Shown here: positions 1-5,868 of the stretch, one piece after another
Layout of the letters: the number at the start of each line of letters is the position of its first letter
Position numbering within the stretch: position 1 is the stretch's first letter
Source of the DNA: Acetobacteraceae bacterium
Lineage (GTDB): Bacteria; Pseudomonadota; Alphaproteobacteria; Acetobacterales; Acetobacteraceae
NCBI GenBank assembly: GCA_003164305.1
Contig: PLSZ01000592.1
Span: 1-8,209, forward strand
DNA length: 8,209 nucleotides
Direction of reading: 5' to 3'
Position numbers and translations under genes: made by a program
Notes under the pieces: model-generated
The model's input: the letters and a program-made list of their open reading frames with translations, nothing else
Database searches by the model: none
What the model was told of the DNA's origin: nothing

Positions 1-403
1 CCGCGACGGCCTCGATCTCGATCATGAAGTCCGGACCGGCGAGGCGGGTGACGCCGACCGTCGTGCTGGTCGGAGTCGCCACGCCCAGATAACGCATCCG
101 CACGTCGCCGCACTTCTGAAATTCATCGAAGTCGGTGACGTAGGTGTTGGTTTTCACGACGTCGGCCCAGGTGGCGCCGGCCGCTTTGAGGCATCGGTCA
201 AGGTTCTGAAAGGTTTGTTCCATCTGCGCGCGCATATCGCCTACGCCCACGCAGTTGCCGTCGATGTCGCGCGCCAACTGGCCGGCGATGAAGACCAGCT
301 TGCCGGTGCCGCTGACGGTCACGACATGCGAATACGATGGCTGCCCGTTGGACAGCCTGATGTTCATTCCCTCCGGTTGAAATCGTTCGACGTTCAGAGT
401 CAT
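1..403 (-). CDS. RidA/YjgF/YER057c/UK114 family protein, partial (3' end outside window)
   Basis: The first 134 codons are present and read off the left edge. The fold signature is clear: the FIAGQLARD strand near residues 38-46, a TFQNLDRCLKAAGATWADVVK helix region (64-84), TNTYVTDF (85-92) and the closing IEIEAVA (128-134). Family members are small trimeric cytosolic proteins. Archetypal RidA hydrolyses reactive enamine/imine intermediates, and other branches serve catabolic pathways. The arginine that binds the substrate carboxylate in RidA (E. coli R105, in the PARS context) is replaced: here the stretch reads PTSTTVGV, with Ser113 at that place, while the glutamates of the last strand (E129, E131) remain. 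Known imine deamination is therefore doubtful. The ATG follows the SDR stop codon by one base, so translation is probably coupled. Only a weak Shine-Dalgarno is visible. Family membership is secure; the substrate is unknown. Confidence 0.93.
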   Translation of the reverse strand, partial: MTLNVERFQPEGMNIRLSNGQPSYSHVVTVSGTGKLVFIAGQLARDIDGNCVGVGDMRAQMEQTFQNLDRCLKAAGATWADVVKTNTYVTDFDEFQKCGDVRMRYLGVATPTSTTVGVTRLAGPDFMIEIEAVA

Positions 404-404
404 G

Positions 405-1259
405 TCAGTAGCTCGGTTTGGTGGGGAACGGCGTGAGCTGAAGTTCGTGAGTCCAGCAGGACTTGTCCTGGGTGTGCAGATACCAGAACGCCTCGGCGAT
501 CTTCACCGGATTGATGATGAGGTCGGGCCGGTTCTGATTGCGCGGCATCGCCCTTGTGCCCGGTGAGTCGATGGTGCCGTCGATCACGATGTTGGCCACG
601 TGCACGCCGAACTCGGAGTACTCCTCGGTCAGCACCTGCGCCAAGGTGCGCATCATGACCCTGGGGTAGTACAGCGATTGTCCGGTCATCCGCTTCTTGC
701 CGCGCAACGAACTTGAGTTGTTAGAGAAAAAGAACGATCCGTGACCGTTCTTACGCATCGCGGGCAGCACTTCCTTGGCGATGAGAAACGGCCCGCGGGC
801 GGCGATGTGCAGCGCCGTGTCGAGCATTTCCACCGGGATGTATTCCAGCAGTTCCATCTCGGGCGGCAGATCGCGGCCTTCCAGGTAACCGGCGTTGTAG
901 ACAAGAACCTCCGGGTCGCCCGCGTCGGCGCGGATTGTCGCGAACGCCGCCGAAATGGAGTCCTGAGAGACCAGATCCAGCTCGACGATCATGCAGTCGC
1001 CGCCTTGCTGCTGGATGGCTTCCGCCAAGGGCAGCGCGTTCGAGGCCGCGCGGGTCGTCAGAACGACGAAGAACCCCTCTCGCGCGAATTTTTGGGCGAC
1101 GGCGCCGCCCACGCCCCAGCGCACACCGACCGGCAGTTCGCTGTCGTCCAATGTCTTGCCATGTGCAAGGAGAGTGTTACGGCCGTCCGACTGCCATTTG
1201 GAAGTGGCACCGATCACGACGGCGACGGGCTTGCCTTTGGTATTGGCTGATTGAGTCAT
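405..1259 (-). CDS. Atypical short-chain dehydrogenase/reductase (SDR)
   Basis: This 284-residue protein has an SDR-type Rossmann fold. The first strand and turn are VAVVIGATS (12-20), but the helix that should follow at once (GVGGAVAQKFAREG, 49-62) comes only after about 26 extra, mostly polar residues (21-47). It is followed by FFVVLTTR (63-70), an acidic LDL (94-96), the NAG motif (122-124) and a serine-rich strand FFFSNNSSS (176-184). The catalytic helix aligns as SLYYPRVMMRTLAQVL. The usual YxxxK is absent: Arg200 stands where Lys is expected and Leu196 where Tyr is expected, with Tyr197/Tyr198 shifted by one and two. It is probably an NAD(P)-dependent oxidoreductase or a derived non-redox member; the substrate is unknown. 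The ATG has an AGGA ribosome site about 8 bases upstream and lies 27 bp after the amidohydrolase stop, so the two are in one transcript with RidA downstream. Confidence 0.9.
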   Translation of the reverse strand: MTQSANTKGKPVAVVIGATSKWQSDGRNTLLAHGKTLDDSELPVGVRWGVGGAVAQKFAREGFFVVLTTRAASNALPLAEAIQQQGGDCMIVELDLVSQDSISAAFATIRADAGDPEVLVYNAGYLEGRDLPPEMELLEYIPVEMLDTALHIAARGPFLIAKEVLPAMRKNGHGSFFFSNNSSSLRGKKRMTGQSLYYPRVMMRTLAQVLTEEYSEFGVHVANIVIDGTIDSPGTRAMPRNQNRPDLIINPVKIAEAFWYLHTQDKSCWTHELQLTPFPTKPSY

Positions 1260-1286
1260 TTTCGCTTCCTGTTTCGGTTGTCGGCT

Positions 1287-2111
1287 TCAGGCTCGGTCCC
1301 AGCCCCACCAGGCGCACAGCGCGTTGCCCATGATCAGGCGCTTGTCCTGATCGTTGAGCCAGGGCAGTTCCTCGGTGAACATCGTCACGCATTGATGCCA
1401 GGAACAGGGCATTTTGGTGATGTCGGTGCCCCAGAACACGCGGTGCGGACCGAACGCATCGTAAATTTGTCGTAGGTAGGTGTGCATCGCGGGGAACGGA
1501 TACGCCTCACTGGAATAGCCCGGCGCGCCGGTGGCTTTAACCGCGACATTGGGCAGTTTGGCCAGTGCCAGAAGCTCCGGGATGTGGGTCATCGCGGCGG
1601 CGTCTTTGAGCGTGGTCAGACCGCCGCGGCCGCCCAGATGATCGATGGTCAGACGTAGCCCGGGGTGACGTTCGGCGATGCGGCCGAGTTCTTTCAGCGA
1701 GTCGGTCGCCAGAGTTGCCACGGGGACATTGGCCTTTTCCGCCTCAGCCCAGAGCCAGTCGATGGTGCCGTCGGCCAGCCATCGCCGAGCCGGATCGTGC
1801 AGGAATGTGTAACGAAGTCCAAGCATGCCGGGTTGGTTTCGCCAGGTCGCGATGCGACCGCGCGAACCTGGTTGGTCAAGCGGCAGCGACCCCATGATCG
1901 CGAACCGGCCTGGATAGTTTCGCACGGCGTCGAACGCCATTTGAGTGGAGTTCGGGTCCCAGCCTGGAGGGTGGATGACGGCGGCATCGACGCCCCCTTC
2001 GTCCATCAGCGCGATGGCTTCCTCGGGGGTGAAATGGGTGACCTGGCGGTGCGAGAGATTGGACGGCAGTCCGGTTCCCCAGGTGTGGATCTGGGCGTCG
2101 ATGATCTTCAT
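1287..2111 (-). CDS. Amidohydrolase-2 family (TIM-barrel) hydrolase
   Basis: The protein has 274 residues from the chosen ATG. It opens with MKIIDAQIHTWG, the first barrel strand of Amidohydro_2/COG3618-type enzymes, but with Gln7 in the first position of the usual HxH pair (Q7-I-H9). Other expected elements are present: AAVIHPPGW (43-51), the GLRY strand (98-101), LTIDHLGG with His158 (154-161), FWGTD with Asp230 (226-230) and a terminal GNALCAWWGW helix (262-271). This family includes lactonases such as LigI, decarboxylases and other C-O or C-C hydrolases, often in aromatic degradation. The start at 2111 is preferred over an in-frame ATG 39 bases further upstream because a strong purine-rich ribosome site precedes it and the family begins at this strand. 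It sits 27 bp before the SDR gene. The substrate cannot be inferred with confidence. Confidence 0.92.
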   Translation of the reverse strand: MKIIDAQIHTWGTGLPSNLSHRQVTHFTPEEAIALMDEGGVDAAVIHPPGWDPNSTQMAFDAVRNYPGRFAIMGSLPLDQPGSRGRIATWRNQPGMLGLRYTFLHDPARRWLADGTIDWLWAEAEKANVPVATLATDSLKELGRIAERHPGLRLTIDHLGGRGGLTTLKDAAAMTHIPELLALAKLPNVAVKATGAPGYSSEAYPFPAMHTYLRQIYDAFGPHRVFWGTDITKMPCSWHQCVTMFTEELPWLNDQDKRLIMGNALCAWWGWDRA

Positions 2112-2115
2112 GGGG

Positions 2116-2123
2116 CTCCCTCT
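2116..2123 (-). promoter_or_regulatory. Ribosome binding site of the amidohydrolase gene
   Basis: On the minus strand this reads AGAGGGAG, ending four bases before the ATG at 2111. It fixes the start at MKIIDAQ rather than the longer reading from 2150. Confidence 0.75.
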
Positions 2124-2211
2124 CCGATGGTTGATGGGAGGGTAGCGCAAAGGGTTGGGCGAGAATACTGGTAGTCAGCGCCGACCATTGGGTTCCGCTG
2201 CCTCATCTGAA

Positions 2212-2505
2212 TCAGAGGTGCCGTCCAAAGTCCATACTATCGTGAAGAATACGAACAACATCGATGCCGTCGCCAGTCATCCGATAAAACAGTAAATGGG
2301 AGCCGGACGGATATTTGTAATACCCGGCGCGAACTTCCGGACAGGCACGGCCTGTTGACGGTCGCTCCGATATCATCTGGATATGCCCGGCGATCTGGCG
2401 AACATAAAGCTCCGCCTGGTCGATGCCCCAGTTTCGCTGCGTATATTCCCAGATTTCATCGAGGTCGCGCTGTGCGCGTGGCGAAATCCTATAATGGCCC
2501 GTCAT
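2212..2505 (-). CDS. parE: ParE/RelE-family toxin of a type II toxin-antitoxin pair
   Basis: The 97-residue product has the ParE layout: YRISPRAQRDLDEIWEYT (5-22, paired N-terminal helices), a middle ERPSTGRACPEVRAGYYKYP (47-66) leading into SGSHLLFYRMTGDGIDVVRI (67-86), and a closing RILHDSMDFGRHL. Family toxins act in the cytosol. Classical ParE poisons DNA gyrase, while related RelE-fold toxins cleave mRNA; the sequence alone does not settle which applies. Its ATG overlaps the parD stop in an ATGA, the usual coupled arrangement. Base composition is lower in GC than the flanking genes (hand count of 2221-2340: 60 of 120), which suggests later acquisition. The length is normal and no frame damage is seen, so it is probably functional. 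Confidence 0.93.
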   Translation of the reverse strand: MTGHYRISPRAQRDLDEIWEYTQRNWGIDQAELYVRQIAGHIQMISERPSTGRACPEVRAGYYKYPSGSHLLFYRMTGDGIDVVRILHDSMDFGRHL

Positions 2506-2756
2506 TTCGGCGACGGCTGGGATTCCCGCTTCCGTGCGATGAAAGCCTCGAAGTCAAATGGGGTGGATGGGCCACTTTGCTCGCCTTCGATAAGGGCTGA
2601 TCGTAAAGCCTCGAGCCTTGCTTCACGCTCTTCAAGCAATCGTAACGCCGCCCGCACGACATCGCTGGCGCTGCTGTAGCGACCCTGACCGATCTGCGCC
2701 TCGACGAATTTGGTGAAGTGCTCGCCGAGGCTGAATGAAGTGTTTCTGCTGGTCAT
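2502..2756 (-). CDS. parD: ParD-family ribbon-helix-helix antitoxin
   Basis: The 84-residue product starts with TSFSLGEHFTKFVEAQI (6-22), a ribbon strand plus first helix, then RYSSASDVVRAALRLLEERE (26-45), the second DNA-binding helix of ParD antitoxins. The C-terminal tail (about 46-84) with FDFEAFIARKR is the flexible toxin-wrapping part. It should neutralise the adjacent ParE and repress its own promoter as a dimer or as a complex with ParE. No Shine-Dalgarno precedes the ATG; the -10 element upstream would place transcription start about three bases before the ATG, so translation may be leaderless or nearly so. It lies between the flavoenzyme gene and the amidohydrolase gene, on the same strand as both. 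Confidence 0.93.
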   Translation of the reverse strand: MTSRNTSFSLGEHFTKFVEAQIGQGRYSSASDVVRAALRLLEEREARLEALRSALIEGEQSGPSTPFDFEAFIARKRESQPSPK

Positions 2757-2765
2757 GGTGAGGCC

Positions 2766-2794
2766 ATGATACCAATTTTTGGTACCGGTAGCAA
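2766..2794 (-). promoter_or_regulatory. Putative sigma70-type promoter of parDE
   Basis: On the minus strand a -35 TTGCTA (2794-2789, 4 of 6 consensus bases) is followed after exactly 17 bases by a -10 TATCAT (2771-2766, 5 of 6). Start of transcription would fall near 2759, about three bases before the parD ATG. The promoter lies in the 48-bp gap behind the flavoenzyme stop, so the toxin-antitoxin pair is not dependent on upstream transcription. The assignment rests on consensus matching only. Confidence 0.6.
2770..2784. promoter_or_regulatory. Putative ParD/ParDE operator (inverted repeat)
   Basis: This is a perfect 6-bp inverted repeat, TACCAA-TTT-TTGGTA. It overlaps the -10 hexamer by two bases and fills most of the -10/-35 spacer of the parDE promoter. 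A second 8-bp palindrome, TACCGGTA (2783-2790), adjoins it. Placement between promoter elements is what is expected of a ribbon-helix-helix autorepressor site. Confidence 0.6.
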
Positions 2795-2804
2795 TCGTGT
2801 GCCC

Positions 2805-4028
2805 CTACCTCAGCCGCGGCCCAGGATCCATGCCCAGAAGAGCACGGCCGCCGATGGGGTACCATTCGGGGCCGACGGTCACCGTCTGTCCGACCACGTG
2901 CAGATCGCGCCAACATTCCGCCAGACGGCTCGCGCGTTTGAACGACGTGCTGCCGCCCCAGCGGTACACCAGATCCATCGCCTGGCGGGCGCAATCGGCC
3001 GCGTTGGTCGAGGCCAGCCGGCAGCGCGCGCGTTGTTCCAGCGTCGTCTCCCCTCCCCCGGCGATGGTGTTCCAGATCTCCGCGATCGTGGCGCTTCGGT
3101 AACAACGGCCGGCGTTCAACACGGCGTCCGCGCGGCCGACAGCGTCCTGCACCTGAGGGAACTCGCACAACATTCCGCTGCGCCCGCGTGGGGATTTCTC
3201 GACCGCCAGGGCGATCAACGCATCGACGCCCGCGCGCGCGATACCGGTGATGACGGAGCTGTGATGCGGGCCGACCCAGCATTGGCTCGGCAGGGCGTAG
3301 GTGATCCCCGGCCAGCGCGCCCATTGATTGTCGAGCGGGACGCCGACGTGGGGACAGGTGCGGTACTCGGGCAGGAACACGTCCTTTACCGTCCAGTCGA
3401 AGCTGCCGGTGCCGCGCAGGCCGGCCACGTCCCAACTGCCGGGAATGACCGTTGCTTCCTCGCGACGAAACACGCCGCGCCAGTACATCGATCCGCCATC
3501 GGGACGACGGCGCGGCTGGCCGGCTTCGTCGAGGATCTGGAAACTCCCCAGCATCCAACTGCTTTCCTGGCAGCCGCTGCCGAAGGTCCAATGGCCGTTG
3601 ACGCGGTAGCCACCTTCGACCGGAATCGCCTGGCCGCCGCCCTGCACGGCGGTGCCGGCGATCACCGAAGGGCTGCCCTGGCCGTGCACTTCCTGGACGC
3701 CCGCATCGGACAATCCCAGCGTGACCAACTGGCCGATGCTGTTATTGGCGATGTTCCAGCCGATCGAACCGACGCCCTCGGCCAGCAATTCCACGACGCG
3801 CGTGTAGGTCAGCGGATCCACCTGGAGACCGCCCAGAGACCGGGGGATAACCATCCGGTAGAAGCCGGCGGCGAGAAGTTGCTCGAACAGAGCGCGGGGG
3901 ATGCGCTGCTCGCGCTCGATCTCCTCCTGATACTGGCGCAGCACGGGGCGCATCGCCGCCGCCGCCTGAACCAAAGGTCGCGCGTCGATATCCGAGGGTA
4001 AGCGCGTGTCTTCGACCAACGTGTCCAT
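2805..4028 (-). CDS. Acyl-CoA dehydrogenase-fold flavoenzyme, likely two-component flavin monooxygenase oxygenase subunit
   Basis: From the chosen ATG the product has 407 residues. An N-terminal helical part (about 1-118) contains IPRALFEQLLAAGFYRMVIP, then a beta domain with GGYRVNGHWTFGSGCQESSW (139-158) and GLRGTGSFDWTVKDVFLP (203-220). A C-terminal helical bundle (about 250-400) ends in RASRLAECWRDLHVVGQTVT. This matches the Acyl-CoA_dh_2 C-terminal type found in HsaA-, DszC- and HpaB/C2-like monooxygenases, which use reduced flavin from a separate reductase. The YEG-type catalytic glutamate of true acyl-CoA dehydrogenases is not seen; the region reads YRWGGSTSF (355-363). Monooxygenation therefore fits better than fatty-acyl dehydrogenation. 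No flavin reductase is in the window. It is the first gene after the 180-bp gap behind copD. Confidence 0.85.
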   Translation of the reverse strand: MDTLVEDTRLPSDIDARPLVQAAAAMRPVLRQYQEEIEREQRIPRALFEQLLAAGFYRMVIPRSLGGLQVDPLTYTRVVELLAEGVGSIGWNIANNSIGQLVTLGLSDAGVQEVHGQGSPSVIAGTAVQGGGQAIPVEGGYRVNGHWTFGSGCQESSWMLGSFQILDEAGQPRRRPDGGSMYWRGVFRREEATVIPGSWDVAGLRGTGSFDWTVKDVFLPEYRTCPHVGVPLDNQWARWPGITYALPSQCWVGPHHSSVITGIARAGVDALIALAVEKSPRGRSGMLCEFPQVQDAVGRADAVLNAGRCYRSATIAEIWNTIAGGGETTLEQRARCRLASTNAADCARQAMDLVYRWGGSTSFKRASRLAECWRDLHVVGQTVTVGPEWYPIGGRALLGMDPGPRLR

Positions 4029-4033
4029 CCCGT

Positions 4034-4040
4034 TCCTCCC
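4034..4040 (-). promoter_or_regulatory. Ribosome binding site of the flavoenzyme gene
   Basis: GGGAGGA on the minus strand ends five bases before the ATG at 4028. It favours this start over the in-frame upstream start at 4073, whose extra 15 residues show no family resemblance. Confidence 0.75.
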
Positions 4041-4104
4041 GCCGAGGTTCCCGATCGGCGAGCCTGAACGCATTCGGCGGCCGTGTCACGCCCTTGCCTT
4101 TAGG

Positions 4105-4156
4105 CCGTCATCAAGAGACGGTAGGGGGACGGACCGGCTCGTTCGCGGGCCGGTCC
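4105..4156 (-). terminator. Two tandem stem-loops after copD, possible terminator
   Basis: The 180-bp gap between copD and the flavoenzyme gene holds an 8-bp perfect stem (GGACCGGC 4131-4138 with GCCGGTCC 4149-4156, 10-base loop). A 5-bp stem lies beside it (CCGTC 4105-4109 with GACGG 4117-4121, 7-base loop). They lie 53 or more bases past the copD stop in the direction of transcription. No T-run follows on the minus strand, so a classic intrinsic terminator is not shown; a 3'-end-stabilising structure or an operator is equally possible. Confidence 0.35.
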
Positions 4157-4208
4157 ACCCCAGGGGAGGTCCATACAAGGCCTCGCGACAGAGCATCCCG
4201 GCGCGGCC

Positions 4209-5864
4209 TTACGCCTCCCGGTAATCCAACAAAATCAGCCCGCACAGCACCAGACAAACCGGCCACGTCCACCCGGCGATCCGGCGCAGCATCGGGCTTC
4301 CCGCCGGGTCGAGGCGCAGTTCCAGCCAGCGCGACCAACCCGCGACGATGCCGGCGAGGGCCAGAGGCGTGTGGGTCACCTCGATCAGCAACTGCTCCTT
4401 CACGTTGGAGATCGCGTGGCTGTGGGTCAGCAGCAGCGTGCCACCGGCCGCGCACATCAGCGGGAACACCAGCGCGGCGGCTTTGCTGTTCCAGTGGCCC
4501 GCCCTCACCCGCCATTCGAACAGGGCGAATCCGACGATCAGCAGCACGAAGACCCGATGCTGCAACACCTCGATATCTCGAAAACTTTCGAAGAAGCCGA
4601 TGTCGCCCAGTGGCCAGACCTCGGGATCGGAGCGGACGAAGAGGAACAAGCCCAGGCCGATGAACAGGAGCGGCCAGTGTTTGGCCCAGCCGACGCCGGC
4701 CTGGTTCGCGAGGGCCAGCAGGCCGATGGCGACCACGAACAGGCCGGACCAATGGTGATTGTATTCCGACCAGGCGATGTCGTCGGCGTTGCGCGGCGGC
4801 AGATCCCCCGCGCCCGGCACGAAGGCGACGCCGGGCTGGGCCACGTGATGCGCTGCCTCGGCGTCCAGTTTCGCCTGCAAGGCCGGGATCGCCAGGCTGT
4901 CGTGATCGGGGCTGCTGAAGCGCGGCCACTCCGGCGTGTCGCGCGCCACGATGTCGGCCCAGGTGGCGCGGTCCTGGGTGAGGTCGACGGCGGGGGGGAC
5001 GGAGGTCAGCGAGGCGGCGGCGAAGAATACCGCGACGCCGATGCCGATCTCGGCTTCGGCGCAGCGCCGCAGGCGGTTGACGGAGGTCGAGGGCGTGGCG
5101 CGCAGCCGCTCCACCGACAGGAAGTTCAGGCCGCCAAGAGCGAGCAGCATCAGGAACAGGCCGATCTTGGCGCCGACCATGACGCCATAGGCGGTGCCGT
5201 AGAATCCGGCCCAATCGCCGATATAGAACAGGCTCATGACAATGCCGCTGGCCAGGATGCAGGCGACGCCAACCATCGACATGCGGGAGAAACGGCTGCC
5301 GATGGCGCGAAAGGACTCGCCGTCGTCCACCCAGGCGAGAGCCGCGAGGAAGCTGGGGATGCCGCCGATCCAGATCGCCGCGCCGGCCTGGTGCAGGAAG
5401 GCGGCGGCGAGCAAGGGCGCGCGATCGTCCAGCCGCGCGGCGGCATGGGTGGTCAATGTCGCGGCCAGCAGGATCACGGCGCACAAGGCCAGGAGCGGAG
5501 CCGCCGGGGTTTCGTGGCCGCGGCGGAACAACAGCACCGCCAGCAGCACGCTCGCGATGATCTTCACGATCCCGGCCAACGTGGCATACGCCGTCAGGGC
5601 GGTGAACAGGCTGATATCGACGGTGCCCACCAGGACGGCGGTCTCCAGCGCCACCGTCGTGGCCTCGGCCACGGCGAGGCCCACGGCGCTCCAGGCCGCC
5701 AGCCTGGCGGTTCGGCGCGGCACGCCGGTGCCAACCTCGCGCAACAGCGGCCGCGCCAGCAGGACCAGGAACAGCACGCCGCCGAGAGCCATCGATTGCG
5801 CCAGGATCGTCAGGCCGTGGACGATGATCGAGAGATAGCCGAACAGGTCGATCAGCAGTTCCAC
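4209..5864 (-). CDS. copD: CopD-family copper transport membrane protein with extended C-terminal membrane domain
   Basis: This is a 551-residue polytopic inner-membrane protein. The first half (about 1-292) is the copper-resistance D domain: roughly eight hydrophobic segments, the signature LHQAGAAIWIGGIPSFL (157-173), LGGLNFLSVERLRA (243-256) and the closing FFAAASLTSVPP (280-291). A probably periplasmic segment (about 293-370) follows, then some six more hydrophobic segments. Histidine-bearing stretches there are YNHHW (368-372), LQHRVFV (434-440), LLTHSHAISNVKEQ (478-491) and EVTHTPLAL (495-503). CopD proteins work with CopC in copper movement across the inner membrane, either uptake for cupro-enzymes or tolerance. 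The start codon is GTG, four bases after the copC stop, so the two are coupled. The length exceeds that of a bare CopD domain by about 250 residues. Confidence 0.92.
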   Translation of the reverse strand: MELLIDLFGYLSIIVHGLTILAQSMALGGVLFLVLLARPLLREVGTGVPRRTARLAAWSAVGLAVAEATTVALETAVLVGTVDISLFTALTAYATLAGIVKIIASVLLAVLLFRRGHETPAAPLLALCAVILLAATLTTHAAARLDDRAPLLAAAFLHQAGAAIWIGGIPSFLAALAWVDDGESFRAIGSRFSRMSMVGVACILASGIVMSLFYIGDWAGFYGTAYGVMVGAKIGLFLMLLALGGLNFLSVERLRATPSTSVNRLRRCAEAEIGIGVAVFFAAASLTSVPPAVDLTQDRATWADIVARDTPEWPRFSSPDHDSLAIPALQAKLDAEAAHHVAQPGVAFVPGAGDLPPRNADDIAWSEYNHHWSGLFVVAIGLLALANQAGVGWAKHWPLLFIGLGLFLFVRSDPEVWPLGDIGFFESFRDIEVLQHRVFVLLIVGFALFEWRVRAGHWNSKAAALVFPLMCAAGGTLLLTHSHAISNVKEQLLIEVTHTPLALAGIVAGWSRWLELRLDPAGSPMLRRIAGWTWPVCLVLCGLILLDYREA

Positions 5865-5868
5865 GCGC

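Noticed and set aside
741..1250. 169-codon plus-strand frame opposite the SDR gene
   Set aside because: Shadow frame; the SDR on the other strand has Rossmann and NAG motifs and a ribosome site.
2112..2211. Separate promoter for the amidohydrolase gene after parE
   Set aside because: A TATTCT-like hexamer is present but no acceptable -35 lies at the right distance, so no promoter is called.
2632..3591. 319-codon minus-strand frame overlapping parD and the flavoenzyme gene
   Set aside because: Arg/Gly/Pro-rich out-of-frame reading spanning two recognisable genes.
2766..4001. Long plus-strand open frame (411 codons) opposite the flavoenzyme gene
   Set aside because: It mirrors the GC-rich codons of the minus-strand gene, has no recognisable domain, and is rich in Ala, Arg, His, Gln and Asp as expected of an antisense shadow.
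4029..4073. N-terminal extension of the flavoenzyme to 4073
   Set aside because: The ATG at 4028 has a strong Shine-Dalgarno and the extension has no family resemblance.
4111..5484. 457-codon minus-strand frame overlapping copD
   Set aside because: Arg/Pro-rich out-of-frame reading of the same strand as copD, without any family motif.
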